Source: Szabonella alba (lineage in GTDB: Bacteria > Pseudomonadota > Alphaproteobacteria > Rhodobacterales > Rhodobacteraceae). From it: DNA of 64,000 nucleotides. This document shows positions 25,893 through 34,733 of the stretch, in pieces. The position numbers and the translations under genes are program-made. Numbering within the stretch: position 1 is the stretch's first letter; each line of letters starts with the position of its first letter. Under the pieces are notes generated by a model. That model made no database searches and was not told the origin of the DNA. It worked only from the letters and a program-made list of their open reading frames with translations. The stretch is from NCBI RefSeq assembly GCF_016765775.1, contig NZ_JAESVN010000006.1, positions 186,001 to 250,000 on the forward strand, written 5' to 3'.

Positions 25893-27464
25893 ATGGCGGA
25901 CGGGATCGGAACGGTGCAGGACGCGCGGCGCACACGCGGGGGCCGCAACCAGCGGCGCGAGATCCGGCTGGCCGGAGGACAAGGACCGGGGCGACCCTAT
26001 ATCCAGCGCGGCATCCCGACCTATGACATCCTGTCCGAGGAAAGCCTGATCCGCATCGAGACCACGGCCGAACGTATTCTGGCCGAGATCGGGATGGAAC
26101 TGCGCGACGACCCCGAGTCGATGCAGCTTTACCGGCAGGCCGGGGCGCAGGTGACCGAAACCGCGCCCGGGGTCTGGCGGCTGAAATTCGAACCCGGAAT
26201 GCTGCGCGAGATCCTGAAGACCGCCCCGGCAGAATTCACCCAGCACGCCCGCAATCCGGCCAATTCGGTGCAGATCGGCGGGCGGAATGTGGTTTTCGCG
26301 CCGTCCTATGGCTCTCCTTTCGTGATGGATCTGGACCGGGGCCGCCGCTATGGCACGATCGAGGATTTCCGCAATTTCGTGAAGCTTTCGCAATCCTCGC
26401 CCTGGCTGCACCATTCGGGCGGCACGGTCTGCGAACCGACCGATGTGCCAGTGAACAAGCGCCATCTGGACATGGTCTATGCCCATATCCGCTATTCCGA
26501 CCGGGGCTTTCTGGGCTCGATCACCGCACCCGACCGCGCCGAGGACAGTATCGAGATGGCGCGGCTCTTGTTCGGGGCGGAATTCGTCGATCAGAACTGC
26601 GTCATCATGGGCAATTTCAACACAACCTCACCGCTGGTGCTGGACGGGGTGACGGCGGCGGGGATCCGCGCCTATGCGGCGGCCAATCAGGGCTCGATCC
26701 ATCTGCCTTTCCTTCTGGGGGGTGCGGTGGCGCCCTTGACCATCGCGGGGATGGTGGCGCAGGGGCTGGCGGAATCCATGGTGTCCTGCGCGCTGACCCA
26801 ACTGGTGCGCCCCGGTGCGCCCGCGATCCTTGCCAGTTTCTTTTCCTCGATGTCGCTGCGGACCGGATCGCCGACATTCGGCACGCCGGAACCGGCCATC
26901 GGGTCACTGGTGATGGGGCAGTTGGCCCGGAGGCTGAACCTGCCCTTGCGCTGCGCAGGCAATTTCAGCACATCAAAACTGCCCGACGGTCAGGCGATGC
27001 AGCAAAGCATGATGTCGATGATGTCCGCCGTGCAGGGCGGCGCGAATTATGTGCTTCATTCAGCGGGCTTTCTCGACGGGTTGTTGTCGATGTCCTATGA
27101 AAAACTGGTGATGGATACCGATATGTGCGGCGCGCTGCATGCCTATCTGGACGGTATGGTGGTCAATGACGACACGCTGGCCTTTGACGCATTGGCGGAA
27201 CTCGGCCCCGGGCAGCACCTGTTCAGCACCGCCCATACGCTGCGCCATTACGAGACCGCCTATTGGGAATCAGCGCTGGATGACAACCAGCCCTGGGAGA
27301 CATGGGACGAACAGGGCGGCATAGACTATGCCCAGCGCGCGAACAGCCGCTGGAAGGCCATTCTGCGCGACTATGAGGCCCCGCCGATTGACGCGGCCAC
27401 CGATGAGGCGTTGCTGGATTTCATGGCACGGCGCAAGGCGTCGATGCCGGATATGTGGTATTGA
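25893..27464 (+). CDS. MttB-family corrinoid methyltransferase without pyrrolysine
   Basis: A 523-residue member of the trimethylamine methyltransferase (MttB) superfamily. Family stretches include GIPTYDILSEESLIRIETTAERILAEIG, VVFAPSYGSPFVMDLD, GNFNTTSPLVLDG, and GGANYVLHSAGFLDGLLSMSYEKLVMD. There is no in-frame amber codon, so it belongs to the non-pyrrolysine group whose known members (such as MtgB) move a methyl group from quaternary amines like glycine betaine or proline betaine to a corrinoid protein. No corrinoid protein gene is in the window. The start follows GAGGTGGG; an upstream ATG at 25800 would overlap the regulator region. Substrate not assigned. Confidence 0.85.
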   Translation: MADGIGTVQDARRTRGGRNQRREIRLAGGQGPGRPYIQRGIPTYDILSEESLIRIETTAERILAEIGMELRDDPESMQLYRQAGAQVTETAPGVWRLKFEPGMLREILKTAPAEFTQHARNPANSVQIGGRNVVFAPSYGSPFVMDLDRGRRYGTIEDFRNFVKLSQSSPWLHHSGGTVCEPTDVPVNKRHLDMVYAHIRYSDRGFLGSITAPDRAEDSIEMARLLFGAEFVDQNCVIMGNFNTTSPLVLDGVTAAGIRAYAAANQGSIHLPFLLGGAVAPLTIAGMVAQGLAESMVSCALTQLVRPGAPAILASFFSSMSLRTGSPTFGTPEPAIGSLVMGQLARRLNLPLRCAGNFSTSKLPDGQAMQQSMMSMMSAVQGGANYVLHSAGFLDGLLSMSYEKLVMDTDMCGALHAYLDGMVVNDDTLAFDALAELGPGQHLFSTAHTLRHYETAYWESALDDNQPWETWDEQGGIDYAQRANSRWKAILRDYEAPPIDAATDEALLDFMARRKASMPDMWY

Positions 27465-27492
27465 GGGGGCTGTGACGCGCGGATGATAGTCT

Positions 27493-27514
27493 GATCCCGG
27501 CCATCGCCGGGGTC
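27493..27514. terminator. Hairpin between mttB-like gene and ribokinase gene
   Basis: GATCCCGGC (27493-27501) pairs with GCCGGGGTC (27506-27514) with one G-U pair and a 4-base loop, 28 bp after the methyltransferase stop and between convergent genes. The rest of the 129-bp gap shows nothing else clear. Confidence 0.55.
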
Positions 27515-27593
27515 ATGCGTCAGGTTCGGCCCGTCCGCCGGAGGCCAAAGCCTGCGGCCAGCGCCCGCCCCTTGCCTTCACCCGGCTGACCAC

Positions 27594-28514
27594 TCAGCCG
27601 CCCAGCAACGCCTCGATCTCCGCCCGGGCGGGCATCGCTGCGGCGGCGCCTGCGCGGGTAACCGACAGGCCCGCCGTCGCACTGCCGAAGCGGACGGCCT
27701 CAACCGGGTCGGCCCCTTCGGCGAGGGCGGTTGCAAAACCGCCGTTGAACGCATCCCCGGCCCCCGTCGTCTCAACCACCGGCCCGGCCCGGAAGGGCGG
27801 CACCAGCAGGCTGCGGTTGCGGTCACGATAGAGCGCGCCGCGTTCCCCCAGCGTGATGATCGCCGCCCCCACCCCCATCGCCAGCAGCGCCTCGGCGGCG
27901 CGTTCGGCATCGGCGGTACTCTGCACCGCGATACCGGTGATGCCTTCCGCCTCGCTTTCATTCGGCGTCACGAAATCGCACAGCGCCAGCATTTCGGGCG
28001 GTATCCTTGCCGCAGGCGCAGGGTTCAGGATCGTGCGCGCGCCCCCTTCGCGTGCGATGACCAGCCCGCGATGCGCCGCCGCAACGGGCTGTTCCAGCTG
28101 TGTCACGAAAACCGAGGCCCCGCCGATCAGCCCGGCCCGTGCCTCGACATCGGCAGGCGTGATGCGCGCTGCCGCCCCGGGTGAGACGATGATCGCATTG
28201 TTCCCGGTCGCGGCCTCGATGAAGATGAAGGCCGCACCGGTATAGCTGTCGGCATCCTCGACCACCTGCGGAATGACGCCCGCGCGCTGCCAGACCTCCT
28301 GCGCCATTGCGGCAAAGGCATCGCGGCCCAGCCGGGTGATGAAATGCACGCGGCCCCCTGCCATGGCCGCCGCCACCGCCTGATTGGACCCCTTCCCCCC
28401 CGGCCCCAGCGCAAAGCCCTGCCCCAGCAGCGTTTCCCCCATGCGGGGCTGGCGTTCGGCGCGGTACACCGTATCGGCGACGAAAATCCCCAGAATTGCG
28501 ATATGTCCGGTCAT
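27594..28514 (-). CDS. rbsK: Ribokinase-type PfkB sugar kinase
   Basis: A 306-residue PfkB-family kinase that phosphorylates ribose or a related pentose with ATP. The N-terminal GGKGSNQAVAAAMAGG binds sugar, and TTGAGDAFNGGFATAL near residue 245 holds the catalytic Asp and anion hole. Length fits RbsK. It follows a FucU/RbsD-type mutarotase by 3 bp, which supports a kinase acting on a sugar whose anomer or ring form must be interconverted first. Confidence 0.85.
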   Translation of the reverse strand: MTGHIAILGIFVADTVYRAERQPRMGETLLGQGFALGPGGKGSNQAVAAAMAGGRVHFITRLGRDAFAAMAQEVWQRAGVIPQVVEDADSYTGAAFIFIEAATGNNAIIVSPGAAARITPADVEARAGLIGGASVFVTQLEQPVAAAHRGLVIAREGGARTILNPAPAARIPPEMLALCDFVTPNESEAEGITGIAVQSTADAERAAEALLAMGVGAAIITLGERGALYRDRNRSLLVPPFRAGPVVETTGAGDAFNGGFATALAEGADPVEAVRFGSATAGLSVTRAGAAAAMPARAEIEALLGG

Positions 28515-28517
28515 GTC

Positions 28518-28970
28518 CTAGTCCTTTGGCCCGATAACGCCCTTGCGCAGGATCACATTGCCATAGAACCGCCGTTCACCGGTCTGGATCACGGCATAGG
28601 CCTCGCGCGCACGGTCATAGAATTCGAACCGCCTGAGGCCCAGCATCGGACGCGGACGCCCCTCGGCATGGTCGATCTCGGCCTGCAATTCGGCCTGCAC
28701 GGGCGGGATCGTGTCGGGCGCATCGACCATTTCCATCCGCATCGCGAAATCCGCAACGAAGGTATCCAGCGGCAGCACCGACAGCACCGCCTGCGCCGCC
28801 CCGGCCAGTGTCAGGTTTTCCATCCGCAGCACCTGCCCCCGCAGCGTGGCCCGCGCCACCTGTTCGGCGGGAAAGTTCAGATCGGTCAGAACCAGCGTAT
28901 CGCCATGCCCCATCGCGCGCAGCACCTGCAGCACATCGGCATTCAGCCTGTGGTCGATCCCCTTGAGCAT
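28518..28970 (-). CDS. RbsD/FucU-family sugar mutarotase
   Basis: A 150-residue FucU-like protein. It begins MLKGIDHRLNADVLQVLRAMGHGDTLVLTDLNFPAE, the RbsD/FucU signature with the catalytic His, and ends with YAVIQTGERRFYGNVILRKGVI. FucU interconverts alpha and beta L-fucose; RbsD does so for ribose. The closer match is to FucU. It sits between an SGNH hydrolase and a ribokinase in one operon. Confidence 0.85.
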   Translation of the reverse strand: MLKGIDHRLNADVLQVLRAMGHGDTLVLTDLNFPAEQVARATLRGQVLRMENLTLAGAAQAVLSVLPLDTFVADFAMRMEMVDAPDTIPPVQAELQAEIDHAEGRPRPMLGLRRFEFYDRAREAYAVIQTGERRFYGNVILRKGVIGPKD

Positions 28971-28981
28971 CCGCCCCCCTG

Positions 28982-29626
28982 TCAGATTTCCATGGCCTGA
29001 ACCGCCACCGCGATGGCAAGGCCCAGCTTGTGATGATCTTCCATCTCAAAATGCACGCCATCCACCGGCGACGGCGCAATCACCTGCCCGACATCCAGAA
29101 AGGCAAGTCCCCAGCGTTCGGCAACCCCGGCATAGGCCTCGGCAAGGCTCTGCGATTTCGGGGCGGCCCCGGCATAGATCTCGGCCAGACAACCCGCCTC
29201 AAGCACCGGGGGCGGGCAGACCAGCAACAGCGCCGGGGGGGCGCCGCCCGGCCCGGTGACGCTTTGCCGGATCACCCGGACAAGCTGTTCCACGCAGATC
29301 GCGATTTCCACCGGCGGCAGGCCGAACCGCGCCTTCATGTCATTGGTGCCCAGCATCAGGATGACCAGATCGACCGGCGCATGGCTTTCAAGAATCGCGG
29401 GCAGCACCGGCAGCCCGTTCTTGTGATGGCCCGAAACGGGGTCAGGATGCACCGTGGTTCGGCCGGGCAAGGCCTCCTCAACCAGATGCCAGCCGGGGCC
29501 CAGTTTCGTGGCCATGACACCCGGCCAGCGGTCAGCCCGCGCGTAACGCCCGCGCGTCTGCAGATCCGGCAAGGGTTTCGTGCCATGGCTGTTCGAATCG
29601 CCATAGACCAGAACCGTCTTTTCCAT
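28982..29626 (-). CDS. SGNH/GDSL-family hydrolase
   Basis: A 214-residue serine esterase. The nucleophile lies in VYGDSNSHG near residue 10, the oxyanion Asn in LMLGTNDMK, and the catalytic Asp/His in DGVHFEMEDHHKLG. There is no signal peptide, so it acts in the cytoplasm. Family members remove acyl groups from sugars or lipids. The start ATG has GGGGTG upstream. As first gene of the FucU-kinase operon it may deacylate an imported sugar; this is inference. Confidence 0.82.
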   Translation of the reverse strand: MEKTVLVYGDSNSHGTKPLPDLQTRGRYARADRWPGVMATKLGPGWHLVEEALPGRTTVHPDPVSGHHKNGLPVLPAILESHAPVDLVILMLGTNDMKARFGLPPVEIAICVEQLVRVIRQSVTGPGGAPPALLLVCPPPVLEAGCLAEIYAGAAPKSQSLAEAYAGVAERWGLAFLDVGQVIAPSPVDGVHFEMEDHHKLGLAIAVAVQAMEI

Positions 29627-29763
29627 GATGCACCCCTTGCCCTGATGGCCCACTTGGCCAGCCCTGACCGACACCTAGCCAAGCGCCCCCCGCCTGTCCA
29701 TCCGGCGGAAGGGCTTGGCCTGCGCCGGCATCCCATCTAACATGTCAGCATATGGAGGATGAC

Positions 29764-30792
29764 ATGACAATAGCGACACGCGTCTGGGACCGTCTGGGCA
29801 ATGGCGGGCTGACCTTTACCGAACTGGGCTTCGGCACCGCGCCCTTGGGCAATCTTTACCGCGCCATCAGCGATGCCGAGGCGCAGGCGGTGCTGGAGGC
29901 GGCATGGGCCGGGGGCGTGCGCCATTTCGACACCGCGCCGCTTTATGGCATGGGCCTGTCCGAAACGCGGCTGAACCGCTTTCTGCGCGGCAAGCCGAGG
30001 GACGAGTATGTGCTGTCCACCAAGGTCGGCAGGCTTTTGCAGGCCGCCACCCCGGACACCCGCGACGGGATCGGCAAATGGTTCGAGGTGCCATCGCGCC
30101 GCGAGGTCTATGATTACGGTCATGATGCGGTGCTGCGGTCGGTCGAATTCTCGCTGGAACGGCTGGGCGTGGACCGGATCGACATTCTGTATGGCCATGA
30201 CATCGACCTCTTCAACCATGGCAGCGCCGAGGTGTTGCAGGCCAAACTGACCGAATTCATCGGGGGCGGATACCGCGCCCTGCTGCGCCTGCGCGACGAA
30301 GGCGTGATCCGCGCCTTCGGGGCGGGGCTGAACGAATGGCAATCCTGCCAATGGCTGGCCGAGCGGGGCGATTTCGACCTGTTCCTGCTGGCCGGTCGCT
30401 ACACGCTGCTGGAACAGGAGGCGCTGGACAGCTTCCTGCCGCTTTGCCAGTCGCGGGGAATCGGCATCGTGCTGGGCGGCCCCTACAATTCGGGCATCCT
30501 TGCCACCGGCGCGCGGCCCGGGGCGTTCTACAATTACAACCCCGCCCCGCAGCCGATCCTTGACCGTGTCGCGCGCATTGAGGCGGTCTGCGCCGCCCAT
30601 GGCGTGCGGATGGTCGATGCCGCCTTCCGCTTCCCGCTCTGCCATCCTGCGGTGGTTTCGGTCATCCCCGGCGGGCAGGGCGTGCAGGAGATGGAGGCCA
30701 ATCTGGCCGCCGCAAAGGCGGTGATCCCCGCAGCCCTCTGGTCCGATCTGAAAACCGACGGGCTGCTGCGCGACGACGCGCCCGTGGGCTGA
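29764..30792 (+). CDS. Aldo/keto reductase, L-fucose/D-threo-aldose 1-dehydrogenase type
   Basis: A 342-residue TIM-barrel NAD(P) oxidoreductase. It shows the AKR tetrad context: the Asp in RHFDTAPLYGMGLSE (Asp plus catalytic Tyr), Lys in VLSTKVGRLLQ and His in ILYGHDIDL. The overall pattern (FTELGFGTAPLGNLYR) is that of D-threo-aldose 1-dehydrogenase, which oxidises L-fucose and similar sugars to lactones. It diverges from the SGNH-FucU-RbsK operon and probably uses the same sugar. The start was chosen at the ATG after GGAGG. Confidence 0.82.
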   Translation: MTIATRVWDRLGNGGLTFTELGFGTAPLGNLYRAISDAEAQAVLEAAWAGGVRHFDTAPLYGMGLSETRLNRFLRGKPRDEYVLSTKVGRLLQAATPDTRDGIGKWFEVPSRREVYDYGHDAVLRSVEFSLERLGVDRIDILYGHDIDLFNHGSAEVLQAKLTEFIGGGYRALLRLRDEGVIRAFGAGLNEWQSCQWLAERGDFDLFLLAGRYTLLEQEALDSFLPLCQSRGIGIVLGGPYNSGILATGARPGAFYNYNPAPQPILDRVARIEAVCAAHGVRMVDAAFRFPLCHPAVVSVIPGGQGVQEMEANLAAAKAVIPAALWSDLKTDGLLRDDAPVG

Positions 30793-30802
30793 ATACCGGA
30801 CC

Positions 30803-30837
30803 GGCCTGCGCCTGCGTCAGTCACGCAGGCGCAGGCC
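30803..30837. terminator. 14-bp perfect hairpin at the convergent AKR/ABC-ATPase ends
   Basis: GGCCTGCGCCTGCG (30803-30816) and CGCAGGCGCAGGCC (30824-30837) pair perfectly with a 7-base loop. The right arm lies in the last codons of the ABC ATPase gene and the loop holds its stop codon. It is a probable two-way terminator although no U-tract follows. Confidence 0.65.
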
Positions 30838-31815
30838 ATCGGCACCGAAATGAAAGGCGCGCGCCGCATCGAAACCCAGCCGCAGCACGCTGTCCACATC
30901 ATAGTCATGCTCCCCAAACAGGCGCAGGGTCAGCAAGCCATGCGCCTCGGTCGTGACATAGACCAGCGTTTCGCCGCCCAGTTTCTCGACATGGCTGACA
31001 CTGCCGGAAATCGGCCCATCGTTGTCAGGGCGCAGATGTTCGGGGCGCAGGCCCACCGTTTCGGACCGCATCCCCAGGGCCGCGCCCTTCAGGAAATTCA
31101 TCTGTGGACTGCCGATGAACCCGGCCACGAAGGTATTCGCCGGATCCTTGTACAGATCCATCGGTGCGCCCACCTGTTCCACCCGACCCGCGCGCAGCAC
31201 CACAATCCGGTCGGCCAGTGTCATCGCCTCGACCTGATCATGGGTGACATAGACCATCGTCGCCCCCAGTTCACGGTGCAGGCGGGCAATCTCGATCCTT
31301 GTCTGGACGCGCAGCGCGGCATCCAGATTGGACAGCGGTTCATCGAACAGAAACAGCTTGGGCCGCCGCACGATGGCGCGGCCGATGGCAACCCGCTGGC
31401 GCTGCCCGCCCGACAATTCGGCAGGGCGCCGGTCCATCAGCGCGTCAAGCGACAGCATTCCGGCCGCCTTGTCGGTCATGGCGCGGATCTCATCCCGCGC
31501 AACGCCCGCCTGTTTCAGCGCCAGCCCCATATTGGCGCGCACATCCAGATGCGGGTAAAGCGCATAGCTTTGGAACACCATCGCGATTTCACGCTTGGCC
31601 GGGGCGCGGTCATTCACCCGTTCGCCGTCGATCATGACATCGCCGCCGGTCACGTCCTCCAGCCCCGCGATCATGCGCAAAAGCGTGGATTTGCCGCAGC
31701 CCGAGGGGCCGACAAAGACGCAGAATTCGCCATGTTCCACCTGCAGGTCGACGCCCTTGATGACATCGGTGCTGCCAAAGGATTTGGTGACATTGGTCAA
31801 GGTCAACGCGCCCAT
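30817..31815 (-). CDS. Sugar ABC transporter ATPase (UgpC/MsmK type)
   Basis: A 332-residue ATPase of the carbohydrate uptake family 1. It shows Walker [19 protein letters not shown] near residue 38, signature [16 protein letters not shown], Walker [14 protein letters not shown], and a C-terminal TOBE domain (VGLRPEHLR onward). Shorter than many UgpC proteins (about 350-370). It is the last gene of the murQ-ABC operon and should power the two permeases upstream. Confidence 0.9.
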   Translation of the reverse strand: MGALTLTNVTKSFGSTDVIKGVDLQVEHGEFCVFVGPSGCGKSTLLRMIAGLEDVTGGDVMIDGERVNDRAPAKREIAMVFQSYALYPHLDVRANMGLALKQAGVARDEIRAMTDKAAGMLSLDALMDRRPAELSGGQRQRVAIGRAIVRRPKLFLFDEPLSNLDAALRVQTRIEIARLHRELGATMVYVTHDQVEAMTLADRIVVLRAGRVEQVGAPMDLYKDPANTFVAGFIGSPQMNFLKGAALGMRSETVGLRPEHLRPDNDGPISGSVSHVEKLGGETLVYVTTEAHGLLTLRLFGEHDYDVDSVLRLGFDAARAFHFGADGLRLRD

Positions 31816-31843
31816 GGGCAGCCCTCCTTCATGGTTGGAACCG

Positions 31844-32866
31844 TCACAGTTTCACCGGCTGCCCGGAGCGCACGCTTTCATCCGCCGCAAGGCAGACCGC
31901 CAGCGAACGGACCGCATCGGTCATGTGGCGGGTCAGGTCCAGATCCTCGGCTATCGCGCGGGCGACAAAGGCCTGTTCGCGGTCGCACAGATCCTGATGG
32001 CCGGGCTCATCCGCCATATCCAGATCCTCATGCGCCTGACCCACGCGATGCACACGCAAGGTGCTGGTCTTGGTATGGGTGTCGATATCGTCGGACCGCG
32101 CAATATCGGGCATCCGGATCGAGACCGCGCCGCGCGGGGAAACCACATCCTTCACGAAAAACGCGGTATCCGACATCATCGGCCCCCAGCCCGCCTCATA
32201 CCAGCCGACGGACCCATCTTCGAACAGCACCTGAAAATGGCCGTAATTATACATATCCGGCGCGATTTCATCGGACAGACGCAGCCCCATGCCGCGCACC
32301 TCCACCGGGGCGGCATCGGTGATCTGACACATCACATCGACATAATGCACACCGCAATCCACGATGGGCGGCGTGGTCTGCATCAGCGCCTTGTGCACCT
32401 CCCATGTCAGGCCGCTGGACTGCTGGTTCAGGTTCAGCCGGAACACAAAGGGCCCGCCCATGTCCCGCGCCTCGGCGATGAGGCGCTGCCAGCTTGGGTG
32501 ATGGCGCAGGATATAGCCCACGACCAGCTTGCGCCCCAGCCTTTGCGCCGCCGCAACCACCCGTTCGGCATCGGCCACCGTGGTCGCCAGCGGCTTTTCG
32601 ACAAAAACATGCGCGCCCGCCTCCATCGCCGCGATGGCATATTCGGCATGGCTGTCGGAATAGGTCGCGATGCAGACCAGATCGGGCTTCAGCTCGGCCA
32701 GGGCTGCGCGGTAATCGGCCATCAGCGGATAGGACTGCAGATCGGCGGGCAGATCGACGGCGGACCGGTTGACCAGCCCCACCAGATCAAAGGCCGGATC
32801 CTTGTGGCAGGCCAGCGCATGGCTGCGCCCCATGTTTCCCAGTCCGGCGACAAGCGTGCGGATCAT
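31844..32866 (-). CDS. Gfo/Idh/MocA-family sugar dehydrogenase
   Basis: A 340-residue NAD(P)-dependent oxidoreductase. The Rossmann motif [12 protein letters not shown] lies near residue 6, and the family Lys is in [15 protein letters not shown]. The C-terminal half forms the substrate domain with [13 protein letters not shown]. The ATG overlaps the upstream permease stop by 4 bp, which rejects a longer frame. Its place between permeases and ATPase of an amino-sugar transporter suggests it oxidises or epimerises a sugar brought in by that system; not part of the classic GlcNAc route. Confidence 0.85.
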   Translation of the reverse strand: MIRTLVAGLGNMGRSHALACHKDPAFDLVGLVNRSAVDLPADLQSYPLMADYRAALAELKPDLVCIATYSDSHAEYAIAAMEAGAHVFVEKPLATTVADAERVVAAAQRLGRKLVVGYILRHHPSWQRLIAEARDMGGPFVFRLNLNQQSSGLTWEVHKALMQTTPPIVDCGVHYVDVMCQITDAAPVEVRGMGLRLSDEIAPDMYNYGHFQVLFEDGSVGWYEAGWGPMMSDTAFFVKDVVSPRGAVSIRMPDIARSDDIDTHTKTSTLRVHRVGQAHEDLDMADEPGHQDLCDREQAFVARAIAEDLDLTRHMTDAVRSLAVCLAADESVRSGQPVKL

Positions 32867-33708
32867 TTGACGGCTCCTGCGGTGATGCCCCGGATCAGAT
32901 GCCGGGAAAAGATCAGATAGAGAACCAGCACCGGCACGATGGCCAGCGACAGCGCGGCCAGAACGGCGTTCCAGTTGGTGACGAACTGCCCGATGAAGAC
33001 CTGACTGCCCAGCGTGATCGTCTTGACGCTTTCTCCCGGGGCAAGGATCAGCGGGAACCACAGATCGTTCCAGATCGGGATCAGCGTGAACACCGCGACC
33101 GTCGCCATGGCCGGGCGCACCAGCGGCAGGACCAGCCGGAAAAAGATGGTATATTCGCTCAGCCCGTCGATCCGGCCTGCATTCTTCAGATCGGATGACA
33201 CATTGCGCATGAATTCCGACAGGATGAAAATCGCCAGCGGCAGCCCCTGCGCGGTATAGACCAGCACCAGCGCCGTGCGCGTATTGACCAGCCCCGTCGC
33301 CACCATCATCTGCAGGATCGCCACCGTGCCCAGCCGGATCGGAATCATGATCCCCAGCGCAAGATACAGCCCCATCAGCAAATTGCCGCGAAAGCGGTAT
33401 TCGCTCAGCGCGAAGGCGGCCATGGCCCCGAACAGCAGCACGAAAAACAGGCTGGCCATGGTCACGATCATCGAATTGGTGAAGTAAAGCAGGAAATCCC
33501 CCTGCGCGAGAACGGTCTGATAACCCACCAGATCAAAGGTTTCCGCCGTCGGCAGCGCCAGCGGATCGGCAAAGATCACGCGGCGCGACTTGACGCTGTT
33601 GATGACGATGACAAAGACCGGAAACAGCGCGATCACGGTCCAGGTCAGCAGCGCCGCATGGGCGGCGATGCTGCGCGTCAGGGTGCCTTGGTTTCGGGCG
33701 ATGCTCAT
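32863..33708 (-). CDS. Sugar ABC transporter permease, MalG type
   Basis: A 281-residue inner-membrane subunit with six helices. The EAA loop reads LKNAGRIDGLSEYTIFFRLVLPLVRPAM, and the C-terminus [15 protein letters not shown] is typical of MalG-like permeases. It follows the MalF-type gene by 9 bp and overlaps the Gfo/Idh/MocA gene. Confidence 0.92.
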   Translation of the reverse strand: MSIARNQGTLTRSIAAHAALLTWTVIALFPVFVIVINSVKSRRVIFADPLALPTAETFDLVGYQTVLAQGDFLLYFTNSMIVTMASLFFVLLFGAMAAFALSEYRFRGNLLMGLYLALGIMIPIRLGTVAILQMMVATGLVNTRTALVLVYTAQGLPLAIFILSEFMRNVSSDLKNAGRIDGLSEYTIFFRLVLPLVRPAMATVAVFTLIPIWNDLWFPLILAPGESVKTITLGSQVFIGQFVTNWNAVLAALSLAIVPVLVLYLIFSRHLIRGITAGAVK

Positions 33709-33717
33709 CTGCGGACC

Positions 33718-34638
33718 TCAGAACTGATAGCGGCGCAGCCGCGTCTGGATCGCGAAAAGATAGACCGAGACCCCGACAAGAATGATCCCGAACATCGCCG
33801 TGGCAATCGTCGCCCCCATATGCGGATCACCCAGTTGCAACTGGAACCCAAAGAAGGTGCGATACAGGAAGGTGCCCAGAATATCGGTTGCGAAATTCGG
33901 CCCGGCCAGCGCGCCCTGACTGACATAGATCAGATCGAACGCGTTGAAATTCCCGACAAAGGTCAGGATCGAGATAATGCCGATCGAAGGCAGGATCAGC
34001 GGCAGCTTGATCTTCCAGAATTGCGACCAGGCGGTGACGCCGTCCATCTCGGCCGCCTCGATCACCTCATCGGGGATCGACAGCATCGCCGCATAGATCA
34101 GCATCATCGGGATGCCCACGAATTGCCAGACCGAGATCAGCGCCAGCGTGGTCAGGGCGTATTCCTCTTTCCCCAGCCATGGCGCAAACAGCGCCTTCAG
34201 CCCCACCGCATCCAGCATGTCGGGTGCAATGCCCCAGATCGGCGACAGGATCAGCTTCCACACGAAACCGACGATCACAAAGCTCAGGATCGTCGGAATG
34301 AAGATCGCCGTGCGGTAAAAGGCAGCCATGCGCAGCCGGGGGGAGGACAGCAGCGCCGCCAGCGCAATGCCGATCGGGTTCTGCACCAGCATATGCACCA
34401 GAAAGAACCAGGCATTGTTGCCCAGCGCGTTCCAGAACGCATCGGACCAGCGTGGATCGCCGAACAGGGTGCGGAAATTGGCCAGCCCCGCGAAAACGCG
34501 CTGCCCCGCCGCGTCAAAAGTAAACAGCGACAGGTTCAACGTCCCGAACAGCGGGATGATCATGATGGTGGTATAGACCAGCACCGCAGGCGCCAGAAAA
34601 ACCGCGATATGCCAACGCACAGGCCTGCCCGCCGCCAT
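33718..34638 (-). CDS. Sugar ABC transporter permease, MalF type
   Basis: A 306-residue membrane subunit with six helices. The EAA loop reads VIEAAEMDGVTAWSQFWKIKLPLILPSIG. It forms the membrane channel with the MalG-type partner downstream. It is separated from the binding-protein gene by 95 bp that carry a strong hairpin repeat. Confidence 0.92.
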   Translation of the reverse strand: MAAGRPVRWHIAVFLAPAVLVYTTIMIIPLFGTLNLSLFTFDAAGQRVFAGLANFRTLFGDPRWSDAFWNALGNNAWFFLVHMLVQNPIGIALAALLSSPRLRMAAFYRTAIFIPTILSFVIVGFVWKLILSPIWGIAPDMLDAVGLKALFAPWLGKEEYALTTLALISVWQFVGIPMMLIYAAMLSIPDEVIEAAEMDGVTAWSQFWKIKLPLILPSIGIISILTFVGNFNAFDLIYVSQGALAGPNFATDILGTFLYRTFFGFQLQLGDPHMGATIATAMFGIILVGVSVYLFAIQTRLRRYQF

Positions 34639-34661
34639 GCTCTGTCCTCTTCATCTGTTCC

Positions 34662-34703
34662 CAAATATCCCGCAGGGGGTCCGGGGGGCGCGAAGCCCCC
34701 CGG
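34662..34703. repeat. Rhodobacterales-type intergenic hairpin repeat
   Basis: The gap between binding protein and permease holds CAAATATCCCGCAGGGGGTC followed by CCGGGGGGC (34681-34689) and GCCCCCCGG (34695-34703) around a GCGAA loop. From memory this AAATATCC...GGGGGTCCGGGGGGC pattern recurs between genes in Rhodobacteraceae, like a REP element. It also forms a stem right after the binding-protein gene. Confidence 0.55.
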
Positions 34704-34733
34704 GTGCCGCCGGCCCGGTTCCGGCCCTGCCGC

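Noticed and set aside
25893-27464. Pyrrolysine-type trimethylamine methyltransferase
   Set aside because: The reading frame has no in-frame TAG before the stop, so the amber-encoded residue of true MttB is absent.
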